DNA of 35,940 nt, from positions 1-35,940 of the forward strand of contig JADGBZ010000033.1 in NCBI GenBank assembly GCA_015231175.1. The letters are read 5' to 3'. The DNA is from Magnetococcales bacterium (GTDB lineage Bacteria > Pseudomonadota > Magnetococcia > Magnetococcales > DC0425bin3). Under the pieces are notes generated by a model. It was not told the origin of the DNA. It did not search any database and was given only the letters and a program-made list of their open reading frames with translations. Shown here piece by piece: positions 16,997 to 25,067 of the stretch. Made by a program: the position numbers and the translations under genes. Each line of letters begins with the position of its first letter. Positions within the stretch are counted from its first letter, which is position 1.

Positions 16997-18711
16997 CAGA
17001 TCAACTCCTTGACTTTGTCAACAATCATGGCCGGATTGAAGGGCAACCCGCCGCAAATGTTGTAGCGAATGGGAGTAATGGAGGTTTCCGAGCGAATGAA
17101 GTGGGCCAGCTGTCCCTGGTAATTGACCTCAGGCACCAGGATTTTTTTGCAGGTCGCCGCGAAGGCTTCATACTGTTTGACCGGCATGGGCCACATGAGC
17201 TTGGGGTAGAACCCTTTGACCTTGAAACCATCAGCTCGCAACCTTTGCACAGCCTCGCGCGCCACCCCGATGGTGCTGCCCCAGGTGATGATACCCACGT
17301 CAGCATCGCCTGTTCCATCGATTTCCACCGGACGGTAGGTATCGACGATCCGGTTGAGCTTGTTGAAACGTTTTTCGTGCATGGCCCAGTGGTTTTCAGG
17401 GCGCCAGTTGGGGGCGCCGGTCTCGCCATGTTCCAGGCCAGTGGCGATGTGCATCCCGTTGGGAGTGCCCGGGTCGGCCATGGGAGAGATGTGGTCGGGG
17501 GTGAACTCGTAGCGTTTGTAGGTTCCCTTGCCGTCCCACCGTTTGCGGTTGACGATCTTGTAGGAAGCCGGATTGGGTGCAGGGATGGTTTGGGTCGAGA
17601 AAGCCAGGGAGCCATCGGACATCAGAATGACCGGGCACTGGTACTCTTCAGCCAGGTTGAGGGCTTCGACAGTCATATCCACGCAGTCGTGAACATCCTC
17701 CACGGAGAGGACGACGCGCGGGGAGTCGCCGTGCGCACCGTGAATGGCCAGAAACAGGTCGGATTGTTCGTGTTTGGTCGGGAGCCCTGTCGCGGGTCCA
17801 CCGCGCTGGACATCCACCACCATCACCGGTGTTTCGCTCATGGAGGACATGCCGAGCATTTCGCTCATCAGGGCCAACCCCGGACCTGAGGTTGCGGTCA
17901 TGGATTTTAGACCGGCGTAGGATGCCCCCAGAACCTGGGAGATCGAGGCGATCTCATCTTCCGCCTGAACCAGGTGTTTGCCGCGCTTGGGCAGGTGCGC
18001 TGCGACGTATTTGGCAATTTCCGTGGCCGGGGTGATGGGATAGGCCGAGAAAAATTCCAGCCCCCCTATGATGGCTCCCAGACCCACGGCGTCATTGCCG
18101 GCGATGACAATGATATCCTTGGGATCCTGGGCATTCGCCAGCGTCCAGGGGTCTGTTTTGGTGATCTTGCCGGCAAGTTCCTTGCCCTTGTTGAATCCCT
18201 GGAGGTTGAGATCCAGGACTTCCTGGCCCTTTTTCTTGAACTTTTTGGTCAGGGCGCCGATCAGAGTCGATTCATGGATGTTGAACAACACCGACAAAGC
18301 GCCAAGAGCCACCATGTTTTTAGACCGGATGGATTTCATCTCCTTGGCAGCCTGGGTCATGGGTATGGGGTACCCAAAGACCCCCGGCGGCAATTCGCCG
18401 GGTTCAAAGTCGCCGCCGGGATAGTCGTAAACGACAGCGGTACCGGGACGCATCAGGCTTTTATTGACTTCGAAAGCTTCACCGTTGAAGACGCAGAGGA
18501 CATCGAAAGTGTCACCCTGGTTGTACACCCGCTCAGAGCTGGCACGCACCTGGTACATGGCGTAGCCGCCCTTGATCTCAGCCGGAAAAGTCTTGAATGT
18601 GTACACATCCAACCCGGCCCGTGCGCACGCGGCTGCAATAAAATCGCCCGAGGAAATGACACCCTCGCCGCCTTCACCCCCAATTCGGATGATGAGGTCT
18701 CTCTTCGCCAT
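16996..18711 (-). CDS. korA: 2-oxoglutarate:ferredoxin oxidoreductase, fused gamma-alpha subunit
   Basis: The 571-residue protein fuses the gamma domain (residues 1 to about 190, beginning RIGGEGGEGVISSGDFIA) to the alpha domain. The alpha domain carries YPITPATEIAK (224-234), the TPP-side motif that contacts the 2-oxoacid, and 'ATSGPGLALMSEMLG' and 'VVDVQRGGPATGLPTK'. This gamma-alpha fusion is the two-subunit KOR/OFOR architecture. ATG 18711 follows GGGGAG on the minus strand. It starts 61 bases after the sucD stop, downstream of a strong terminator hairpin. It may therefore be expressed by partial readthrough or from its own promoter. No ferredoxin gene lies nearby. Confidence 0.93.
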   Translation of the reverse strand: MAKRDLIIRIGGEGGEGVISSGDFIAAACARAGLDVYTFKTFPAEIKGGYAMYQVRASSERVYNQGDTFDVLCVFNGEAFEVNKSLMRPGTAVVYDYPGGDFEPGELPPGVFGYPIPMTQAAKEMKSIRSKNMVALGALSVLFNIHESTLIGALTKKFKKKGQEVLDLNLQGFNKGKELAGKITKTDPWTLANAQDPKDIIVIAGNDAVGLGAIIGGLEFFSAYPITPATEIAKYVAAHLPKRGKHLVQAEDEIASISQVLGASYAGLKSMTATSGPGLALMSEMLGMSSMSETPVMVVDVQRGGPATGLPTKHEQSDLFLAIHGAHGDSPRVVLSVEDVHDCVDMTVEALNLAEEYQCPVILMSDGSLAFSTQTIPAPNPASYKIVNRKRWDGKGTYKRYEFTPDHISPMADPGTPNGMHIATGLEHGETGAPNWRPENHWAMHEKRFNKLNRIVDTYRPVEIDGTGDADVGIITWGSTIGVAREAVQRLRADGFKVKGFYPKLMWPMPVKQYEAFAATCKKILVPEVNYQGQLAHFIRSETSITPIRYNICGGLPFNPAMIVDKVKELI

Positions 18712-18757
18712 TCGATCTCCCCTTTTCGCTCTTCTTGGTTACTACGGGAAAGAAGAC

Positions 18758-18782
18758 AAAAAAAAGGGGGGATTACCCCCCC
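18758..18782 (-). terminator. Intrinsic terminator folded around the sucD stop codon
   Basis: On the plus strand the order is eight A (18758-18765), GGGGGG (18766-18771), ATTA, CCCCCCC (18776-18782). On the minus-strand transcript this is a G6/C6 stem with a UAAU loop followed by eight U. It has all the parts of a rho-independent terminator. The UAA of sucD sits in the loop and the last two Gly codons form the 5' arm. Confidence 0.8.
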
Positions 18783-19645
18783 ATGGCCTTCAGCATGGTC
18801 ACACCCAGATCGGATGGACTCCGGGCTATGTGAACACCTGCCGCTTGCAGTGCGGCAAACTTCTCTTCGGCGGTTCCCTTGCCGCCGGAAATGATGGCGC
18901 CGGCATGGCCCATACGCTTTCCTTTGGGGGCCGTGGCCCCGGCGATGAAGCCAACGACCGGTTTGGTCACATGTTTTTTGATGTACGCAGCGGCCTCCTC
19001 TTCAGCGGTCCCGCCAATCTCACCGATCATGACGATCCCCTCGGTTTGCGGGTCTTTCTGGAACTGTTCCAGGCAGTCGATGAAGTTGGTGCCGTTGACG
19101 GGATCGCCACCCAATCCGACGCAGGTGCTTTGTCCCAGTTTGACCGCTGTGGTCTGGGCCACGGCCTCGTAGGTCAGGGTGCCGGAACGGGAGACGACAC
19201 CAATCTTGCCGGGCATGTGGATATGCCCCGGCATGATGCCGATCTTGCAGGCGCCCGGAGTGATGATACCGGGGCAATTCGGTCCGATCAGGCGGGTTTT
19301 GCGTCCCTGAAGGTAGCGTTTGGCCTTGACCATGTCCAACACCGGGATGCCTTCCGTGATGCAGACCACCAGGTCGATGTCGGTGCTGGCGGCTTCCATG
19401 ATGGCATCGGCGGCAAACGGCGGCGGGACGAAGATGACCGAGGCATTGGCCCCCGTGGCGCGGACAGCCTCAGCGACCGTATCGAACACGGGTAACCCGA
19501 GATGTTTCGTGCCCCCCTTGCCTGGGGAGATGCCACCCACCATGTTGGTGCCGTAGGCAATGGCCTGCTCCGAGTGGAAGGTTCCGTTTTTTCCGGTAAA
19601 ACCCTGGCAGATGACCCGCGTGTTCTTGTCGACGTAGATGCTCAT
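18773..19645 (-). CDS. sucD: Succinyl-CoA synthetase (ADP/GDP-forming), alpha subunit
   Basis: The 290-residue protein has the CoA-binding N-terminus '[19 protein letters not shown]' and '[18 protein letters not shown]'. It carries the phosphorylated histidine in [14 protein letters not shown] (His247) and the '[12 protein letters not shown]' motif. With SucC it interconverts succinate + CoA + NTP and succinyl-CoA. It starts 3 bases after the sucC stop with AGGGAG in the sucC end. The final Gly codons and stop form part of the terminator at 18758-18782. Confidence 0.97.
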   Translation of the reverse strand: MSIYVDKNTRVICQGFTGKNGTFHSEQAIAYGTNMVGGISPGKGGTKHLGLPVFDTVAEAVRATGANASVIFVPPPFAADAIMEAASTDIDLVVCITEGIPVLDMVKAKRYLQGRKTRLIGPNCPGIITPGACKIGIMPGHIHMPGKIGVVSRSGTLTYEAVAQTTAVKLGQSTCVGLGGDPVNGTNFIDCLEQFQKDPQTEGIVMIGEIGGTAEEEAAAYIKKHVTKPVVGFIAGATAPKGKRMGHAGAIISGGKGTAEEKFAALQAAGVHIARSPSDLGVTMLKAMGG

Positions 19646-19648
19646 GAA

Positions 19649-20815
19649 TCAGGCTCCCTTGATAGAGGCGACCGCCTTCTCGGCTGCATCGTTGAGATCA
19701 TTGGCGGCGATGATGGGCAGACCTGATGCGGCCAGGATCTGTTTCCCCTTTTCCACATTGGTTCCTTCCAACCGAACCACCAGAGGTTTGTTCAGGTGGA
19801 CCTGACGCGCCGCCGTCACAATGCCATCCGCGATGACATCGCACTTCATGATGCCGCCGAAAATGTTGACCAGGACCGCTTTCACGTTGCTGTCGGAAAG
19901 GATCAACTTGAAGGCTTCCGTGACGCGCTCCGTGGTTGCCCCACCGCCCACATCCAAAAAGTTGGCCGGGCTGCTCCCCTTGAGCTGGATGATATCCATG
20001 GTCGCCATGGCCAAACCCGCCCCATTGACCATGCAGCCGATGGAGCCATCCAGGGCGATATAGTTCAGTTCATGCTTGGAGGCCTCGATCTCTTTGGGGT
20101 TTTCTTCGTTGAGATCCCGGAGATCCTCGATATCCTTGTGGCGGTACAGGCTGTTGGAGTCAAAATTCATCTTGGCGTCCAGGGCCATGACATCCCCATC
20201 GCCGGTGACGACCAGCGGATTGATCTCGACGAGGGAGGCGTCCGTCTCCATGAAGGCGGTGTACAAGGCGGTCATGAACTTGACGGCCTTGCCAACCTGT
20301 TTATCCTTCAGACCCAGGCCATAGGCCAGATTGCGGGCCTGAAAACCGGCCAGACCCGTGACCGGATCGATGGCTTCCTTCAAAATTTTTTCGGGGTGCT
20401 TGGCGGCCACTTCCTCGATTTCCATGCCCCCCTCGGTGGAGGCCATCATGGTAACCCGACTGGTGCCGCGGTCAATGACCATGCCGAGGTAGAGTTCACG
20501 GGCAATGTTGCACCCTTCTTCGACATAGATGCGTTTGACCTCTTTGCCGGCGGGGCCGGTTTGCTTGGTCACCAGGGTCATGCCCAGCATGCGTTGGGCC
20601 TGCTCCCGGACTTCAGCGATGCTCTTGACCACCTTCACACCACCACCCTTGCCTCGACCACCGGCATGGATCTGGGCCTTGACAACGAACACATGGCCAC
20701 CCAACTCCTTGGCGGCCTGCTCGGCCTCGTCCGGGGTGAAGGCAACCCGGCCACGCGGCACGGCCACCCCGTAGCGGGATATGATCTGCTTCGCTTGATA
20801 TTCATGGATATTCAT
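19649..20815 (-). CDS. sucC: Succinyl-CoA synthetase, beta subunit
   Basis: The 388-residue ATP-grasp subunit has the family N-terminus [20 protein letters not shown] and '[18 protein letters not shown]'. Later motifs are '[12 protein letters not shown]', '[15 protein letters not shown]' and '[10 protein letters not shown]'. In the oxidative cycle it makes ATP; running in reverse with KOR it feeds the reductive TCA cycle. ATG 20815 follows TAGGAG at good spacing. It is first in the operon sucC-sucD-korA-korB-pentapeptide-sdhE, with a promoter candidate about 165 bases upstream. Confidence 0.97.
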   Translation of the reverse strand: MNIHEYQAKQIISRYGVAVPRGRVAFTPDEAEQAAKELGGHVFVVKAQIHAGGRGKGGGVKVVKSIAEVREQAQRMLGMTLVTKQTGPAGKEVKRIYVEEGCNIARELYLGMVIDRGTSRVTMMASTEGGMEIEEVAAKHPEKILKEAIDPVTGLAGFQARNLAYGLGLKDKQVGKAVKFMTALYTAFMETDASLVEINPLVVTGDGDVMALDAKMNFDSNSLYRHKDIEDLRDLNEENPKEIEASKHELNYIALDGSIGCMVNGAGLAMATMDIIQLKGSSPANFLDVGGGATTERVTEAFKLILSDSNVKAVLVNIFGGIMKCDVIADGIVTAARQVHLNKPLVVRLEGTNVEKGKQILAASGLPIIAANDLNDAAEKAVASIKGA

Positions 20816-20986
20816 TGGGGCTCCTACCTCGTCACAAAAAAGTATTCATTCATTCGAACCGCGCACGTCCACCGGTCCAGGGACGACCATCAGGACGACA
20901 CCCACATCGTTACACGTCCCGCTCGCGCAGGGTTGGTTCGCCTCAGACGTAGTCACTATCGCCCGCTCTCCCACCATCAACTGTGG

Positions 20987-21014
20987 AGAATAGGGGCGAA
21001 TCGTCTTTTGTCAA
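20987..21014 (-). promoter_or_regulatory. Sigma70-type promoter for the sucC operon
   Basis: Read on the minus strand, TTGACA (21014-21009) and TATTCT (20992-20987) are separated by 16 bases. The predicted start near 20980 leaves a leader of about 165 bases before sucC. The leader folds weakly, and I see no known riboswitch in it. The promoter lies immediately downstream of the strong terminator at 21035-21073, a sensible boundary between two transcription units. Confidence 0.5.
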
Positions 21015-21034
21015 TGGAACCCGAACCACCCCAC

Positions 21035-21073
21035 AAAATAAAACGGGGCGGAGAGCTGCCTGCTCTTCGCCCC
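21035..21073 (-). terminator. Strong intrinsic terminator of the dgc-sulP unit
   Basis: On the minus strand GGGGCGAAGAGC pairs with GCTCTCCGCCCC (11 of 12 positions, one A-C mismatch) around the loop AGGCA. It is followed by GTTTTATTTTG. It lies about 230 bases past the sulP stop. The stretch 21074-21305 between them carries no gene I can support. Confidence 0.75.
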
Positions 21074-21305
21074 TTCCCTGGTCACTGGCCTTCCCTGTTG
21101 CCAGGGGCTGCCCCGCCTGGCGAAAATTGGCCAAAATATCGCGTAACAACCTGACCCGATGCGTCGCCGGATGGTGAATCGTTACGGGTGTCGGAGGATT
21201 TGGAATGCCGATCCTGTCCAGCACACAATTTCCGAGGCTATCACACCAAAAAATCTGTCTCAAGGAACCAAATGTTGACCTCTGTTCAAAAAAAACGACA
21301 CCCCA

Positions 21306-23069
21306 TCAGGATGGCGATGGTGCGGGTGAAGCTGCGACCTTTTGTTGCGGGCACTCCAGGAAAACCTCCAGGGGGCATTGGGCGCACACATCCTTGTCGA
21401 TCATGGCAACCACTTTGCGTAAGGCCTCGGATTTGGAATTAAAAAGATTTTCCTCGCCGATCCTGGCCAGAAATCCGCCCTTCTTCAGAAAGGAGCGCGG
21501 GGATTTTTTGAGGCGGATGAAGTAGAGGCCGGAGCCTTGCGCCCGGCGTTTTTCGGCTTCACGCGCCAGGAGGTCCGCGCCGGAGATATCGATGAAGTTG
21601 ATCCCTGTGGCGATGATGATGATGCGCTGTTTTTCCTCCTCCGGGGTGGTTGCCGCCAAATGGTCATAAACGTGTTGGGTGGCCGCATAGAAGAGGGAAC
21701 CATCGATGCGGATCAATTTGATTTGTGGACACGCGGCAGAGGAGGGGGGGCGCGTCATGAATTTACGGGAGGGGTGGTTGAAATCCGGAATGCGTTCGAG
21801 GACATTGGGATGCGATGTACGGCTCAGGTAGACACCCAGAGAGAGCATGACCCCCAGCAGAATGGCTATCTCCAGGTTCAACGTGAGGGTTGCCACGAAG
21901 GTTGCGAGCAGGATGGTCAATTCAACCCGGCTGGTGTGAATGATCTGTTCAATGTGGTGAAAGTCGATCAAACCCCAGGCAACCAGAAAAAGCACACCGG
22001 CCATCGCGGCGTGGGGCAGGTAGGCGGAGAGCGGCGCGACCAGCATGACCAATCCGATCAACATGAAACCGGAAAAGGCTGCCGCAAGCGGCGTTTTGGC
22101 TCCTGAGTCGTAATTGAGGCCACTGCGGTTGAAGGAACCCGTGGCGACGTAGGCGGAAAAAAAACCGCCTACCATGTTGGAGAGTCCCTGGCCGATAAAC
22201 TCCTGGTTGCCATCCAGGTTTTGTCCGCTGCGGATGGCCAGGGCGCGAGCGATGGATATGGCTTCCGTCAGGGCAAGAATGGTGATGGCAAGAACCCCGG
22301 GGGCAAGCATTTGCAATGTCTCAGGGGAGAAATCTGGCATGGAAAAGGGGGGCATGGAACCCGGAATGGCTGCCATGGTCGAGACATGGGTCACGCCACG
22401 ATCAAGATGGTTCAGGATGTAAGCCAGGAAACTTCCCACCAACAGGGCAGCGATCATGTAGGGGAAGCGGGGAAAATAACGCCGGATGAAAACACCGGTC
22501 AGCAACGTCGAGGAGCTGACAAGAAGGACGTAAGGGTTGATCGACGCCAGACTCTGAAAGAAGACGACCAGAGTGTGGGTAAAATCACTCCCTTTGGGAA
22601 TGGGAATGCCAAAGAAATATTTCAATTGGTTGGAGGCGATCAAGAGGGCAGCCCCGGAGGTGAAACCCATGACCACCGAATGAGAAATGTAGTTGACGAG
22701 TACACCCATGCGGGCCAATCCCAGACCCAGTTGAAAGACCCCGACCATAAAGGCCATGGTCAAGGCCAATTGGACATATGTGGCGCTGCCCGGCTCGGCA
22801 TGGGCGCTGAGCATGGAGTAGAGGACGATCGAAGCGGCTGTGGTCGGTCCGGAGACCAGATGCCATGACGAACCAAACAGGGCCGCTACGATGGCGGGCA
22901 CCATGCCGGCGTAAAGACCATAAACCGGCGGCATGCCGGCAATGGTTGCGAAAGCCACCCCTTGGGGCAGAACAACGACCGCTCCTGTCAGGCCTGCCAT
23001 GAAGTCGGAACGCAGGGTCGCCGGGGTGACGAGATGCCACCAGGCCAGAAAAGGGAAAATTTTTTTCAT
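21306..23069 (-). CDS. SulP-family anion permease with STAS domain
   Basis: The 587-residue inner-membrane transporter has the SulP core: 'DFMAGLTGAVVVLPQGVAFATIAGMPPVYGLYAG' region, about 12-14 helices, and 'SGPTTAASIVLYS'. It also has the family motif 'NMVGGFFSAYVATGSFNRSGLNYDSGAKTPLAA' region. A cytoplasmic STAS domain follows from about residue 455 (IKLIRIDGSLFYAATQHV ... INFIDISGADLL). Family members move sulfate, bicarbonate or C4-dicarboxylates; the substrate cannot be told here. For a CO2-fixing cell bicarbonate is attractive but unproven. The C-terminal tail has CAQCPLEVFLEC. The ATG overlaps the stop of the upstream diguanylate cyclase as ATGA (23069-23066), so translation is coupled. 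Confidence 0.94.
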   Translation of the reverse strand: MKKIFPFLAWWHLVTPATLRSDFMAGLTGAVVVLPQGVAFATIAGMPPVYGLYAGMVPAIVAALFGSSWHLVSGPTTAASIVLYSMLSAHAEPGSATYVQLALTMAFMVGVFQLGLGLARMGVLVNYISHSVVMGFTSGAALLIASNQLKYFFGIPIPKGSDFTHTLVVFFQSLASINPYVLLVSSSTLLTGVFIRRYFPRFPYMIAALLVGSFLAYILNHLDRGVTHVSTMAAIPGSMPPFSMPDFSPETLQMLAPGVLAITILALTEAISIARALAIRSGQNLDGNQEFIGQGLSNMVGGFFSAYVATGSFNRSGLNYDSGAKTPLAAAFSGFMLIGLVMLVAPLSAYLPHAAMAGVLFLVAWGLIDFHHIEQIIHTSRVELTILLATFVATLTLNLEIAILLGVMLSLGVYLSRTSHPNVLERIPDFNHPSRKFMTRPPSSAACPQIKLIRIDGSLFYAATQHVYDHLAATTPEEEKQRIIIIATGINFIDISGADLLAREAEKRRAQGSGLYFIRLKKSPRSFLKKGGFLARIGEENLFNSKSEALRKVVAMIDKDVCAQCPLEVFLECPQQKVAASPAPSPS

Positions 23070-24820
23070 GCAGTTAGCACCCGATTGCGACCGGAGTTTT
23101 TGGCTCGGTAGAGGGCGGCATCGGCTCTTTCCATGACCGTTTCCAAGCTTTCGTGTGGTGCGCGGGGGGAGATGCCCCCACTGATGGTGAACGAGCGTCC
23201 GGTCAAAACGCCAGGCAATCGCAGGTTTTCCACCATCGACCGGATGCGCTCGGTCACTTCGATGGCCTCTTTCATCTGCGCCCCGACCAGGAGGACGACG
23301 AACTCCTCACCACCCAGGCGCACGGGAATATCCGTCGTGCGGGTTCCTGTCAGCAGAATGTGCCCCAGGGCGCGCAACACTTCGTCACCGGCCCCATGGC
23401 CATAAGTGTCGTTGACACTCTTGAAGTGATCCAGGTCGAAAATGGCCACAGCCAGGGTGGTGTTGGGGTCACGATCCTGGACTTCAAAAAGGCGGATGGC
23501 CGCCTCCCGCAGGTAGAAGCGGGTATAAAGGCCGGTAAGCGCGTCACGAATCGACTTTTCGTAGTAGCGCTGGCGTTCCTCTTCCAATTCGAACTGCATG
23601 ATTTCACGCATGCTGGCCACACTCAGCGCCTCGCCCATGCGTTGCATGATCTGTCCCTCTTCCGGGGAGATGATCACCGCCTTGCTCAAACGAAAGACGG
23701 CCAACCCACGGATGATGCCATTTTCCGCGTCACGCAGATGGAGAACCAGCGCGGGTTTGCCCTCCTGCTCCAGGATGCACAAATAAAAACCGCGCACGGA
23801 CCAATCTGAGGGGTTATTGCTTTCGGAAAACAAAGGTATGATTTCGGAAGGAGGGGGTTCCTGGCGGCGATGGTAGTGGAACTCCGGTGACCATAACAGA
23901 TAGTGGCCCTCCTCCACGAGCCAGTGGATGTCCAACCGCTCCAGGGGGAGCATCTGCCCGGCAAGGTGGGCCAAAGCCTCCAGAATGGCGCGGAACTCCT
24001 TGGTAAAGACGAGATCTTTGAAAAATTGGCGCAAAAGAAGGTTGAGTTTCGAGAGCCTCTGAATATCCGTTGTGCTTTGTGCCAGGGAGAAAAGGCCGCA
24101 ATCCAACTCCTTCAGGTGCTCCACCATGAAGCGCACCAAATGTTCCGGAATGATCGAGCCATGCTGGGGGGCGATCATGCGGATGGGGAGGGGAGAGAGC
24201 TTGGTCAATCCATCGAAGAGGATGGTTTGCGAGGGCATGTAGTGCTCATGGAAGGGACGCATCGCATGGAAATAGGATTCGTCCTTGGCAAACAGTTGCC
24301 ATTCTTCGGTAAATCCGCCGAACAGGTCGCTGGAAAAGAGGATACCGCTGCGCACGTCGAATGTACAAAACGCCCCGGGGAAGTGCAGATAGGGTGTAAA
24401 GACAAAGGTGAGGTGACGCCCGTCGGCGTCCAGATGCCAGCCCAATTTTTCGACACACTGAAAGGGAATCTTGACATCGTAGTGCTTGAGCAGGGCGATG
24501 GCGCGCCAATGGGCGAGGACAGCTGCGTCGGGACGGGTGATCAGGCGGTCCAGTGACGGGAGACTGGCGGTAATGTCGGGATCCTGATGCTGGCAAATCA
24601 CCCAGCGCACATGAGAAAAGGGGATGATCTCCTCGACCTTGCGCACGGTCTCGTTGAAATTGATCATGGACCCAGGGTCGATGAGAATCGAATGCGTGCC
24701 GTTTTCGATCAGGTAAGTGTGGCACTGAAAATCGTCATCACGCAAGGGAGTTCCCACCCACCAGATATTTTCACCAAGCGTGATGGGATGGTTCCAATCA
24801 GGATGTGAGGCATCGGTCAT
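23066..24820 (-). CDS. Diguanylate cyclase with N-terminal flavodiiron-like (ODP) metallo-beta-lactamase-fold domain
   Basis: This is a 584-residue fusion. Residues 1-240 are an ODP/flavodiiron-type MBL fold with likely di-metal ligands His78, Asp80 and Asp82 (QHQDPD), His146 (YLHFPG), Asp165 (SSDLFGG) and His220 (PQHGS). Such domains bind O2 or NO in sensors and reductases, and there is no flavodoxin domain. Residues 250-410 form an unassigned region that may be GAF-like. Residues 425-584 are GGDEF, with active-site GGEEF (503-507), metal residues FDLDHFKSVND and an RTTD inhibitory site (494-497) at the canonical five residues before GGEEF. It should therefore make c-di-GMP with product inhibition, probably under oxygen or redox control. 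Start ATG 24820 follows CAGGAG. It overlaps sulP by four bases. Confidence 0.9.
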   Translation of the reverse strand: MTDASHPDWNHPITLGENIWWVGTPLRDDDFQCHTYLIENGTHSILIDPGSMINFNETVRKVEEIIPFSHVRWVICQHQDPDITASLPSLDRLITRPDAAVLAHWRAIALLKHYDVKIPFQCVEKLGWHLDADGRHLTFVFTPYLHFPGAFCTFDVRSGILFSSDLFGGFTEEWQLFAKDESYFHAMRPFHEHYMPSQTILFDGLTKLSPLPIRMIAPQHGSIIPEHLVRFMVEHLKELDCGLFSLAQSTTDIQRLSKLNLLLRQFFKDLVFTKEFRAILEALAHLAGQMLPLERLDIHWLVEEGHYLLWSPEFHYHRRQEPPPSEIIPLFSESNNPSDWSVRGFYLCILEQEGKPALVLHLRDAENGIIRGLAVFRLSKAVIISPEEGQIMQRMGEALSVASMREIMQFELEEERQRYYEKSIRDALTGLYTRFYLREAAIRLFEVQDRDPNTTLAVAIFDLDHFKSVNDTYGHGAGDEVLRALGHILLTGTRTTDIPVRLGGEEFVVLLVGAQMKEAIEVTERIRSMVENLRLPGVLTGRSFTISGGISPRAPHESLETVMERADAALYRAKNSGRNRVLTA

Positions 24821-24970
24821 GTTCGGCTCCTGGGTCCGGGCTCAATCTTTACGATGGCTCCCTGTCCGTCACAATAATCCAGACTATCCAATCGCTGGCC
24901 AAAATGCACGCCGCCTACAGGAAAAAAAGCCAGCCATGCAATTCTGTGAGCAAAAAGGAAGCCAGTCGGT

Positions 24971-25032
24971 TTACAATGATCGGGTGGAAGAGGATGATCG
25001 TCCTTACAATGGGGTGATCATTCTTACAATGG
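24971..25032 (+). promoter_or_regulatory. Three direct TTACAATG repeats upstream of the MHYT kinase
   Basis: TTACAATG occurs at 24971, 25004 and 25024, the last two within the longer repeats CTTACAATGGGGTGA and CTTACAATGGGTGA. Spacings are 33 and 20 bases, near three and two DNA turns. Each contains TACAAT, one mismatch from a -10 box. They may be operator sites or staggered -10 elements in the 247-base divergent region between the diguanylate cyclase and the hybrid kinase. Confidence 0.4.
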
Positions 25033-25067
25033 GTGAGATTTGAGACATTTTTTTTGGAATAGCATTC

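Noticed and set aside
19796-21154. A 452-codon plus-strand frame across sucC and its promoter
   Set aside because: It is antisense to sucC, with no domain and a composition typical of complementary-strand frames.
20943-21263. A 106-codon minus-strand frame between sulP and sucC
   Set aside because: It has a Cys/His/Pro-mixed sequence without a family and runs straight through a strong intrinsic terminator and the -35/-10 boxes of the sucC promoter.
21306-21420. The cysteine-containing tail of SulP (CAQCPLEVFLEC) as a novel metal site
   Set aside because: A C-x2-C ... C tail after the STAS domain recurs, as far as I recall, in other proteobacterial SulP proteins, so I did not treat it as special.
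23066-24820. Reading the diguanylate cyclase N-terminus as a true metallo-beta-lactamase or flavodiiron reductase
   Set aside because: The ligand set HxDxD...H...D...H is of the flavodiiron/ODP kind, but the flavodoxin domain needed for reductase activity is absent. A sensor role is more likely.
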